Source of the DNA: Musa acuminata AAA Group
Lineage: Eukaryota; Streptophyta; Magnoliopsida; Zingiberales; Musaceae
Assembly: GCF_036884655.1 (NCBI RefSeq)
Contig: NC_088340.1
Coordinates: 33,204,501-33,268,500, forward strand
Direction: 5' to 3'
DNA: 64,000 nucleotides
Shown: positions 12,029 to 23,100 of the stretch, piece after piece
Layout of the letters: every line of letters starts with the position of its first letter
Numbering within the stretch: the first letter of the stretch is position 1
Notes under the pieces: model-generated
Databases searched by the model: none
Seen by the model: the letters and a program-made list of their open reading frames with translations, nothing else
What the model was told of the DNA's origin: nothing
Program-made: the position numbers and the translations under genes

Positions 12029-12818
12029 CTTCTTCTTCTTCTTCTTGCTGCTGCTACACTGTCACGGACATCTCGTGTTAAGTGCGTGGATTAAGAGCTC
12101 CTGTCCCGGAAGATAAAAAAAAACGTGTATTCAGGGTCAGATTTCGAGACTGCAAGATCTTATCAGAATGGCCGTCAGCTTTTGACCAAGTGCTGCGATT
12201 AATCTTTGACGAAATGGTACGTCTCCTCGTTCCCGTCTTGCTGCCTCCTATTCTAATATATTATATTGTGCTCGTCTTCTTACCCCCTACGATTATATTG
12301 CATCTGTTTCCTCGTCACCGTTTTTACCTTTTGCTTCTAGAGATGCCATCACAGGGTAAACCCACCCATGTCTGAAAACTTCACTAGGCACAGAGAGAGA
12401 GAGAGGGAGAGAGAGAGAGATAGCTTTTTATCAACTCCATCAAATTAGAGCCCTCTGTGACCTTGGTGCTTAGGAAAATACTGACCTGGTCCGGAGATAT
12501 TGTTGGTAGTAGAAATGAACTGTTTGAACTCATCATTGTCAACAGCTACACCTTGGATCCCAAACTAGGCTTAGAGAAGCTTGTAATGGCACTTGCGTAC
12601 TAGATATGGGCGTTCTTAGTGTCAAAAGATCCCTTCACTTGCCTCCCCATGTTCTATGATTCATATTACATTAGGTCCCTCCCAATAAGCTCTAAGAGTG
12701 TACCACAAGGAGTAGCGTCACTAGTCTGTGTCCTCCATCTCTCACCTACCTACACCTCCTAAGGTCCGAAGTGATGAGTAATAACCGAGAGACGGAAGGA
12801 GAGAGAGAGATACTTACC
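12028..12818 (-). other. Probable 5' UTR intron of the bHLH gene
   Basis: A strong donor (minus-strand GTAAGTAT, GT at 12817-12816) ends a CT-rich candidate leader exon lying below a TATA motif at 12969-12975. The matching acceptor would be near 12060, shortly before the start codon. A GA microsatellite lies near 12392-12421. This is inferred only from motif order. Confidence 0.45.
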
Positions 12819-12968
12819 AGGATCAGAAATACATGGAAGATAAGCCTGATTCTTGATCAAAATGAACCGTCGTGTGACAGAGGAGGAGGAGGAGGAGGAG
12901 GAGAGAGAGCTTGCTACAGGTGAGGGGTGGGAGGGGGTTTTAAGTATGGGGAGAGGGCTGTGGCTCTC

Positions 12969-12975
12969 ATTTATA
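12969..12975 (-). promoter_or_regulatory. TATA-box candidate for the bHLH gene
   Basis: The minus strand reads TATAAAT. It is followed 60-95 bases downstream by a CT-rich leader with a CTC-type repeat (12881-12906 on the plus strand), then the donor described for the 5' UTR intron. Spacing and order fit a plant core promoter. The gene's start codon is 0.9 kb downstream. Confidence 0.45.
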
Positions 12976-13001
12976 TCGACACATAGCACAAGCGATGCCA
13001 A

Positions 13002-14869
13002 AGAGAGAAGTCATGTTGAGATTGGACAAGGGAAGAAGAAACCTTCAAGGATTTCGTCTTGTGACAGCTAATATCCAACCCATGGTAGGGTCCGCTGCCC
13101 CTGCAGCGTTGATGTCATCCCCTTAAATTTGGCCATCTCTCTTGTCTTCCCGTGGAAATCGTCAAGAAGCTTCCCCCAAACCTTTCTTTTTCACCAGTCG
13201 TAGGGTGTTGTAGGCTTAGACCGAGCCATGCAGACGCACTTGTCTGTATGGATCACAAAGAAAGATTCAATCCAATCCAATCCCATCTTGGTTTTGTTGT
13301 ATGTTCACTGAATTATATGATGCTAAAACAATGCTTGAATCACATCGAAGACATCCAAACAGGATTTCTATACTTTGCTTCATATTCTGCTTTTTAAGTT
13401 TTTTCCAAGTATCGTTGTTCTTCATATATTTGCAATATGGTGCAAAGGAAAGGTGTTTTGAGATAGGAAGGAAACAAAAGCCCCAATGTTTCTTCTCTTT
13501 TTGTTTGTTTTCTTAATAAAATAAAATAAAATAAAAAAAGAGGAAGGAAATAAAAAGCCAAAACAGAAACACATGATGTCGCTCATGTCATGTGGTTCGG
13601 CTCATACATCATAACGTGGCAGGGTCCCCCACCCCCCGCGGCGTCCCCTTCCGTTTCCATCTCGTGCGTCATTCGGGACTCACCACCGACCCTTACCTGC
13701 GACGGGGCCCACCAAAAATAATAGAAAAAGAGTCGAGGCGGTGGTGGCAGGTTTGACCACACACCTTTCTTCCCCACTCGGGAGGGGACCCACGTGCTTC
13801 CCTCGCTCCGCCCGTCGCTCTCCCTCACGCCACGCGTAACGAAAACACGCCGTCAGATCTCTTTTGTCAAGCCTAACGGTTTTACTTATTAGTCCTCCCC
13901 CAAAGTCTGAAAATAACACGTTTGCCCCCTAACTATCAAACAGGATCATATTTTTTGTTTTTTTTTTTTAATGGAGATAAACTATAAGGATATGTTAAGC
14001 TGAAATTTAGAGGGAAAAGAAGAAGAAAAAAAAAAGTCTAAATTTTAGATTGCTAAATATGCAACTTTGTCAAAAAAAACCTGTGCTGCGCTACATTGAT
14101 GCATGCTTGGGAGAAAGAACATGCACCAAACACATGGTAAAAGACTGGATGGATATTGATGCATGAGCACAGCCCCTCATCAAAACATTTTTTTTTTTAA
14201 TATAGATAGATTGGAATAATTAAGATATTTTGCTTGAGATTGGGATTCATGATGATTATTTTTTTGCAGCATTATTTGGAGTGTGACTCGACATACTTGT
14301 GCTGCTTGCACGCATCAATCTAGATGTCAGATGTCAGAAGAACCTACAAAGAAAGTTGTGACATGCTTTTTATTGCTTTCGATTTAGATTGTCTCGGAGA
14401 AGCCTGTTTTTATTAATTCAAGAGGATCAAATTTTATGAGAGGAATTCCAAGTCCAAGAATTGACCAAATAGAAAAAGTAAGTAATTTTCCAAGGTCAAC
14501 AACATCAAGTCAAAGCAGAACATGGGGAAGAAAAAAGAAGCTATCCTATCTTATCCTATCCTGCATGCATTTTTAATAATCACCATTGATCTCCAACCAG
14601 CAAACTTGATAAGAACAAATTTATTGCCCGGTCTACCATCAAACCCAACTTGTCATCGTGATCAAACTTTTCCTTTCTATTGTTGCATTTTTTTTCTTTC
14701 TTTTTTTGTATACTTTAGGTTGAGATGACACACCAATTTGTCATATAATTGTGTTCACTGTAAGCTCGGATTGAATCATTTGCAAAAGGATGATGGTAAG
14801 TATAGAGATACAGCATAGGAAGCTTCTCCTCATCTTACTTTTACTCATCAATAATTTATCTTATTTTTA
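13002..14869. other. Intergenic region upstream of the bHLH gene
   Basis: GC-rich around 13600-13860, with a cacgtg G-box-like core near 13790, and AT-rich beyond. It may hold distal promoter sequence of the bHLH gene. No coding region is supported. Confidence 0.4.
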
Positions 14870-16519
14870 CAATAATAATAAAATTATAAGTCTCGATCGA
14901 CTATATAGATTTTTTTTTATCATCAATGAAATCTATAAAATATTATATATTTAATTAAGTTTAGAATATTTATTTTTTTTATTTATAATTTTTATTAAGA
15001 TCTTTTTACATCTTTTTACGATAACTATTTTATCTCTTTTGATTATCACATTTGCATGTCTTCTCTATTTATACCAACTTAAATAATTTTTTCTTATCTT
15101 ATCCTCTATCGAAATGATATCTAGTTGTTAATGAATATAAATATTATTTTTTATCTTTCCTAGTAACTCCACACATTCATTTTAACATTCTTAATTCACT
15201 AATACTAATTTTTTTATATTTTTTTCTTAAATATCCTACACTCAGATCCATAAAGCATTATCGGTCTCACAATTATCTTATAAAATATTTCTTTTAATAT
15301 CGAAAGTATCCAATGATCACACATGACTCCTAACGTCCTTCATCATTTTAACCATCATGTTTTTACCTTATGAATTATACCTTTATCAATCTCTTCATAA
15401 TAATTGATCCAAAATACTTAAAGTTTTTATTTAAAGAACTTCTTATTCATCCAATTTAATTATATTATTTAGTCTATCTCTAGAATCACTAAAATTATAT
15501 TTTATATATTCAATTTTAATTCCTACTTAATCTAAAACTTTTAATTTTTAAGGCTTACCTCAATAACTCAAATTTATAATTAATTTCACTTAAGCTTTAA
15601 TCAACTAAAATAACATCATTAGTAGATGATATACATCAGGGAAGTCTATCATATAAATGACTAGTAAATTCATCCATTATCAATGTGAAAATATAGAAAC
15701 TTAATGTGAATCTTTGGTGTAATCCTATACTGATAGAAAGCTTACAAGACACACTCTTTGTTGTTTTAACACTATAGATATCTATATTATCATACATATC
15801 TTTAATAACATCAATATAATCAACAAATTTTTTTTTTTAAACCCACCTTAAATATCTAAGAATCCTATCATAAGCTTTCTTTAAATCAATAAAAATCATA
15901 TATAGATTTTGTTTTTCTCTCAATAATTTTTATTAATTATCTTAATAAATAAATAGATTCTGTGGTTGATGTTTCAAGCATAAAATTAAATTAATTTTTA
16001 GATATATTTATTTTAATCCTTATCCTATTTTCAATAACTCTTTTTTAAAGTTTCATAATATGACTCTTGATTTTAATTTATCTATAATTTAAATAATTTG
16101 TATATCATCCTTATGTTTATAAATTGATATTAAAAATTATTTTTCATTCATCAAGCATCCTTCTGAATCTTATGATTTTATTAAATAAACTAATTAACAA
16201 GACTACTTCATTATCTACTAAATATTTTTAGACCTCAATAGGGAGACCATCAACTCCCACACTTTTAACTATTTTTATCTTCTTTAATATATTTTTTTTA
16301 CTTTATTAGTTTTAATTTTATGAATAAATCTATTATTATTAAATCTATCATTATTATTTATCGTTATATTTAAGTCCTATGTAAAATATTCATTAAATAA
16401 TTTATAAAATTATTTTTTTTATCCTTTCTTTATCTCATTAATAAGTATTCTTTGATCTTAATCCTTAATGCATCTAATTTGTTTACCTAAATTTTTATTT
16501 TTTTCTAACTTTAGCAATT

Positions 16520-16588
<69 letters not shown>

Positions 16589-17930
16589 ATCTTTAGTATC
16601 TAATTTAAAAATTAACATAAGCTTTAAATCTTATCATGCTAATCACTTTTTTAGCCTTTTTTATATTTCTTATATCTTCTAAATTTTCTTTATTTTTATA
16701 ATTTTAATAATCTTTAAAACTTGTTTTTTTAGTAAAATTTATTTTTTAAACAATCTTGTATCACCATAAACTCTTTCTTAAGGTTATATCTCTATCTTTA
16801 GTAGTGCCAAGAGTTTTCTTTGTTAAACTCCTAATCTTATTAGCCATCGTAATCCAAATAATATTAATATTATCATTATCTAATGTTCAAGTCATCATAC
16901 TTTTCATCTTATTCTTAAAAATATTTATATTATCATCTTTAAAATCCCACTATCTAGTTTTAGTAATTTTTTATAATTTTTTTTATTTTATACAGTAAAT
17001 ATCTAATACTATAACCTTCATCAAACTTTCGGTGTAACTTTATAAGTTTTATAAATAACTTTATCTACCTTTCTAGTGAGAAAAAAATTTATTTGACTAT
17101 TGTGACCATCCTTATAAATAATTAAATATTTATCTATTTTCTTAAAATTAATATTTATAATTATAAGATTATATAAAATTATAAAATCTAAAACCATACC
17201 ATTATCTTCATTTCTCTTTCATAACCAATGCGCTTTTCTTTTTTTTATATTCATCATATGTTTTCTCCACATGACCATATCAATCTCCTTTAATTATAAA
17301 TTTTTCGATTATAAACATTCCTCGAAAGATATCATCTGAGCTTTCTCAAAATTTTCTTTTGATTCGATGATTTAATCCAATTCGAGAAACATAAGCACTA
17401 ATGATATTCAAAACATCTTATCCTTTCATAAATTTTAGAACTATAATTTTATCTTCAAATCTTTGTAATCTATAATAATATTCTTAAAATCTTTATTAAC
17501 AATAATTCCTACATCATTTTTGTGTTTAACTTTTTTTTAGTATATCAAATTTTAATCTAATAATATTAATCTCTTTATATTTTTTCTTGTCTACTTAGTC
17601 TCTTATAAGTAAATAATATTTATTCTTCTTTTAATCACAGTATTTATCAATTATATTTCCTTCTCCGAAAGTATTTCTATATTTCATGTTGCTAATTTAA
17701 TCCTCTGTTCTTGCGATAACTACTTTACTCCTATTAACCTAAAACAATGAGAGAATCCTTATTTACTTTGGAATGGTCTTCTAGTTCATCATTTACAATT
17801 GGAGACATCTAGATGATGAAGGCTCCTCGCATCATTTCTGAATGATGATCTAATTCTATACTACATAAATTTATGTTAATTATAAATAATAATCTTTCAT
17901 AATTTTTTTATTTTTTCTATTCAGACTTTG
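14870..17930 (-). mobile_element. Degenerate LINE (non-LTR retrotransposon) remnant
   Basis: Read on the minus strand in shifting frames, this AT-rich block yields broken but ordered pieces of a LINE reverse transcriptase. Near 15960-15990 there is FMLETSTTESIYLLR, close to the FMPGRSTTEAIYLLR motif of plant LINEs. Near 15690 comes LSFYIFTLIMDEF. Then, near 15620, STNDVILVD stands where the FADD catalytic box should be. Near 15240-15280 is FYKIVVRPIMLYGSEC, and around 15100 a piece resembling VAPIEDKMRENRLRWFGHV. The upstream half (16600-17930) probably held the endonuclease but is too decayed to confirm. Frameshifts and stops are many and the catalytic aspartates are lost, so it is a dead copy. 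Both boundaries are approximate. Confidence 0.8.
16521..16586. repeat. (TA)n microsatellite
   Basis: Uninterrupted TA dinucleotides for about 66 bases inside the LINE remnant. Confidence 0.95.
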
Positions 17931-19061
17931 AGACCGGCGTTGAGAGTGTTATGTTCTTCTATTTCTGCTCGGTCATAAAACCACAGCAAAAGCACACCAA
18001 AAGAATTGCTTCTCAGGGAAGACAGTCCCAGAAAAGAATTGGCACTGTTTAGCCTCGTCCTTCTTTGTCTCTGCAATCAATGCTATTTAGTTTCATGCCT
18101 TACAAAGGTGAAAAGAAATAGTTTCTTTCATCTCCGATAGCCATCTTTGCTTCATGTTTTTTGTGTATGTATTCATGTTATGTTGTCAATGCATTACGCC
18201 ACTGTATCCGCTTCTGACAAGCTGTCATCTCTTTGAAAGGCCTGACGGACTTGTGTCTGTGGTCCGTCAGAAAGGCAACGAGATCTGGAAACACTTGCAA
18301 GCTTTCAGACAGAGACGCTGACATACTTTCAGTGCCCCCACCCCTCCCTCCCACTTCTAAATCTCTGTCCTACGTTTAACAATCTGTCTCCCATTTCTTT
18401 GTTAATCAGATTTGCGTCAGCAAATGCTTGGAACCTGGATATGTGAAGGCTGTCTACTCCAACACCGGAGAAGACAGCAGGAAATGGGGGCCTGTCATGT
18501 CGTAAGATGCTCGCTTAGCTATAGGTGGCTGCCCAGGGGGTGGTGTCGGGAGTCTTGGAGAGCTGGAATCAATCTGCAGTGATCTCTGTAGGCCTCCCAT
18601 CTGCTGCAGAGTGCAGTTCCCGTGGAGTGAGACCCACCGGTCTCTGTTCCTTAAAACCTGTTTGGATTTGTTAGTGTGTCATCTTTGCCGAGAATGATTG
18701 ACCTCTTTGTCATGGCCTCGAAGACAGACTCCATTTCACGTTTCCATGATTCACCCTGACATGAATCTCCACTTTGCTGAGTGTATCGTGTTCTTTGTTC
18801 CATCGGAAACAAGCAGAGAAATGTTGGATGCTCGAGCGCATGCATAGCACAAACTTTAAGAATGATCACGGTAATATATCACAGAATTAGATTATTAGAT
18901 CTGAGAGATCTTGGCTTCCTTAAGAAGCACAAAGTAGAAGAAGATTCAATGCATAATGCATGAGCTTTTTATAACCGAGCTAATTATAGGGAGTAATACT
19001 CGAAACATTGTATCAGTATCCTTTGCACGTCCTCTTCCTCTGTGTCTTCCATAGCTGAGCA
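17931..19061. other. Intergenic region between LINE remnant and PIP-like gene
   Basis: Holds a perfect 9-bp hairpin at 18242-18270 and an isolated coding-like stretch at 18410-18505, both discussed in the findings. The part from about 18650 would be the 3' flank of the PIP-like gene. No complete gene is recognised. Confidence 0.4.
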
Positions 19062-19277
19062 CTAATGGCCGGGGCCTTTGGGATTTGGCCCGGACGCCAA
19101 TCTAGCCATCAGGCACGCAGCCGTCGTCGTCGTCGTCGTCTTCGGATCAGAATCTGCAGCCACCAAACTCTCAGGCCACTCGACCACACGCCTCGCACCG
19201 TCGACGCCGCCTGTGCTCACAGCGACGGCCGCAACGAGGACGACGAGCAACACTGCGACTGCTCTGTTCGACTCCAT
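19062..19277 (-). CDS. Secreted signalling peptide precursor, PIP/PIPL type
   Basis: Intronless gene for a 71-residue precursor. Residues 6-27 form a hydrophobic signal peptide (VAVLLVVLVAAVAVSTGG) followed by a variable linker. The C terminus is RLASGPNPKGPGH, directly before the stop. PAMP-induced peptides (PIPs) end in an SGPS-x-GxGH motif that is released as a small proline-hydroxylated ligand, seen by the receptor kinase RLK7 in Arabidopsis. The layout of signal peptide, variable middle and C-terminal motif is exactly that family's. The usual SGPS is SGPN here, so the second serine is replaced. The open frame extends 61 residues upstream of the chosen ATG, but only the ATG at 19277 places a signal peptide at the N terminus. 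High GC fits a short intronless monocot gene. Confidence 0.78.
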   Translation of the reverse strand: MESNRAVAVLLVVLVAAVAVSTGGVDGARRVVEWPESLVAADSDPKTTTTTTAACLMARLASGPNPKGPGH

Positions 19278-20184
19278 CGGGGCTGGAGGCAGCTCAAACA
19301 CAGTCGACGCACGCGACACGGTCGGTTTAAGTAGGTTCTGCGAACGTGACCTCCTCGAGCTCGGCGATCGTGCCGCCCGAAAAGCCGGCGGCTCGGCTTT
19401 TGGTGCGTGGAAGTGAGCACAGCGTTTATGGTGGCTGATGCGATGAAGGAAGCTATGCATGAGGGTCGAGACGAGGAAGTGGGCACACCGAGGTGTTCAT
19501 GGCCACTGCTTTAAGTCAGAATAATACTGGCGAAGAAGATGAGCGTCATCAGCATACGGATTTCGAGGTGATCGCCATGTGAGGATCCATGAAGAGTGCT
19601 TTTGAGATCGATAAGCAAGCTTGATAGGCGGGAATGCTGCTTTCATGCAGTGATTGGTGCAAGTAATGAGAGGGATCATAGGATTTTAGTTGGTTTGGTC
19701 GTTGGTATCATCGGCTCAATTAACGACACAGTTATAATCTTTGTTTAAGAGGACAAATCTTAGTATCACATGTCTCGATCTTACGATAAATTGTTGTTAA
19801 GATCTTTAAGCTGACGGACACATTAATATCATTTTTTACTTTATCAATTAAAGAAACAATAGAAATGATAGCTTTAAACTATCGTTTCTTCCATTGATTA
19901 GGCTAAATTGCATACAAATACAAATACAATGATTTTATTAGTGATCAAGCGAACATTCATGGAATCTCGATCATTCACTACTTGTTCCTCGAAGGTTTTC
20001 TGTGGGCAATTTGCAAGGAGAATAAAAGGACAATAATTTGATTGATGCATCTAATGGGAATTGATTGGAGACTTAAAATTTTGATTGACACAGCAAATGT
20101 AACAGTACATCATCAATTAGATTAAATGATTCAATGAGAAACACCCCAAAAGAAGACAACAATTAATGTCTTTTTTCACCATCG
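19278..20184. other. Intergenic region upstream of the PIP-like gene
   Basis: Contains the promoter side of the PIP-like gene and the 3' flank of the BAGP1-like gene. I saw no clear TATA box or other structure, and the short open frames here have no recognisable domain. Confidence 0.4.
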
Positions 20185-23100
20185 TTAATTAGTTGAGGAA
20201 GGAGAAGAAGCTGATGCTTCATCCATCTCCATGGTTGAGTACTTGGAAGTAAGAAGATATCCGCGAGCTGCCGCCATAAACCGCTCCACCTCTTTCTTTT
20301 GCTGCAGCCATGGTAAGACAGATCAACATGTATAAATCATCAGTTGATGAGCGACATCTAGCAACTATATCATCATGTTTCTTTTTTTCTTTTTTGGTCA
20401 GCAAAATACGAAATGAAAAGGACCATTGGACTTGTTCATGCTGCCTTAATTGATGAGTTAGGTTAAGTGATGATGCTTATCACAGTTTGGTGAGTATGCA
20501 TGCAGGGAGAAGTCATCGAACAAAGTTTGTAGCTGTGTCTTCACATCACTCATATGTAAACGGATTTAAAAGATGGGAGAGTAGATGAACAGAGGCACAC
20601 CTCATCAGTGGCTCCAGACCTTATTCTGGACTGCAAAATGCACCACTTCTTAAAATTTACACCTGATGAATGCCATCGATTGAAAAACGATACACCAACA
20701 ACTAGAGACAAACATGAAAGATTCAAGAACACGAATGCAATAAAACAAAAGGAAAGCAATACCAATTCGTATATCCATCGAACAGGAACTCTGGGTGGTT
20801 GTTCTCAATGTCCATCTGGTGTGGATCTGCAGCAAATTGTAGCGTTAACCAAATAAGATCTTTTGTGCCCTGATATGAGTTTCTCACATCATATATTATT
20901 AAGATATATAAGATCACTGTCAACAGATTAATCAAGTTGTACACAGTTTGTTATCAGTATATTATTAAGTACCTCAAAGCAGGAACCAAAAGGAACATCA
21001 TGAGCTTGCTGCACTGTCTCATAAACCTAATAAATAGAAAATTGTAGGTAAACTTATATTAGGGAAAACTATGAAAGTTTAAATATTTATAAAGTATAAA
21101 TGAAAGTGTTGGGACCATACCAAGGTTGCCTTGTCACTTGAAAGAACAGCATGTTGCCACTCTGTGACGGCTGTATCTGGAGGGCACAATGGACTGTGAC
21201 ATGGCGACCTGAATGTTAGTTCACGGACCAAACCATCATAATCATCTGCAATCTGCCACTTGCCCGACTGGGAACACAAGTATTAAAATTGTTGCATTCT
21301 CCTTAAGGAATATGACATATGCTGAATGCTAAAATACAATTTAGAACACAACTAACATCGATGAGATTTACATTATAATCATTCAAAAAATACAATTCCT
21401 GATAAATTAATCACCCCCAAGCTACCGTACCATCCTACCAAAATGCAGCCACATGAGATCAACTAAAAGGTGATATACAAATTCACAAAGGGTCCATTTG
21501 GATCTCTGGAATACAAAGCTTACTTAAGAAGGATACAGTCCAGATGCTCTTGGGAAGCAACCTGTCTATTGTTGAGATCTAATCTGAAACAACCTGTCTA
21601 TTGTTAAGATCTAATCTCTTGGATCATGAAAAAAACAATGAAATTTATTTGTTATCTAGAACTTCAAAAATGAGATTGTAGCACAAACTGGTTTTCTCAT
21701 TCATTAACGGTGAACTGTTCCTAGGTGAAGTGATCACAGAGGAAGATGATACATCAGAAAGTTCATCTGATCATTTATAAAAATGAATCTTTTTTTTCTG
21801 TGAATGTCAATCAATTGGGACAGATGAATTTTTAAATTCTTCATGATAGCCAACAATATACACCTAAATACCCTCAAGTTATAGGTACTATGTTAGGTTA
21901 CCAAATATGAAACTCATGCAAGATCAATTATGGACTAAACTCATTGGTCCAAGAAGTTAAAGAGAGATGGAAAATCATCATCCTCATGCCCTCTGATCAT
22001 TAACCCTTATAAGTGGTTGTGGGAGAAAGTACTTGCATGATTCAGCCGCTTCCCCTACACACCCTAGAACCAAACATATGGCATTTTAGTTGCTAATTGT
22101 CCGACTATAATTGAGTTGGACAAAATCAGTTAAATTATAATCCGATTGGATTGAAGGGATTTTACACTACTGCAGCAGTATTAAATCCAACAAAAACAGA
22201 AAAACTTTTAGTATTGATTCGTCTATGACACAATATGTATTGAGTAATGCATTGTACACTACTTATGACATGTATTAGGAAGTGCATGTATTGAACCATT
22301 CAGTGACTGAACCAATTTGACACAGAAAACAGAAAAGAATGGAAAAAAAATATCGCCATTGACAAAAAAACAACCATAAGCTCCATTCTGCAATGTATTT
22401 TCTGGATGCAATGTTTGTTGCATGTCAGTCTCATCTTTGAAAACCAGAATGGGCCTGTCATAGACACCTGCTGATCAAGACGGGATGGTAACCTCACTAA
22501 TTATATGAAACAGTGATAAAGCTGCAAACCACAATTTGAAAAACCATCCAGACTGGTATGAACTGGATGGTAAATATTGGTATGATGGGAAACCAGGAAG
22601 CCTGCCTGCCCGATACCTTTCCTCAGCTCCTCTCATCTTCCTCCTTTCTTCCCCCTCTCCCCTTCCTGGTGCTCACCGCGCTATGCCATTGTACCATTTG
22701 TCAATATACCAGACCCAAACCGGTCTGGTCAGCAAACAGTATGGGGTCCAATATCATATTTTAAAACCATGCTATAAATGTAAATGCCAAGGCTTTAATA
22801 AACTAATATTTAAATAGGAAATATATCCCCATCACAGGCAGAGGTTGGACAAATTGAATCGGCTTCAATCAGCTTTGAATGATTTCTAGTTACCACGCAA
22901 CTGAGGGTAGAGATTGCACATAGATATAAACACTTACACTAATATTAGTATCATTTTTTGCTGCCAGGAACTCTTCAATAAACTTTGAATCATCACTTAA
23001 CAACAAAGTAAAGAACTGCTTGGCTGTACATGGGAAAATATCCTGGAAAATTGGATGCATTGTCAATTCTAAATTATATTCATCATAAAAATAAAAATAA

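Noticed and set aside
12082..12375. Plus-strand frame with a hydrophobic middle
   Set aside because: It lies antisense to the proposed 5' UTR intron of the bHLH gene, starts without ATG and shows no domain.
19278..19460. Upstream extension of the PIP-like open frame
   Set aside because: It would put 61 polar residues before the signal peptide, which would then not be N-terminal; it is more likely 5' UTR.
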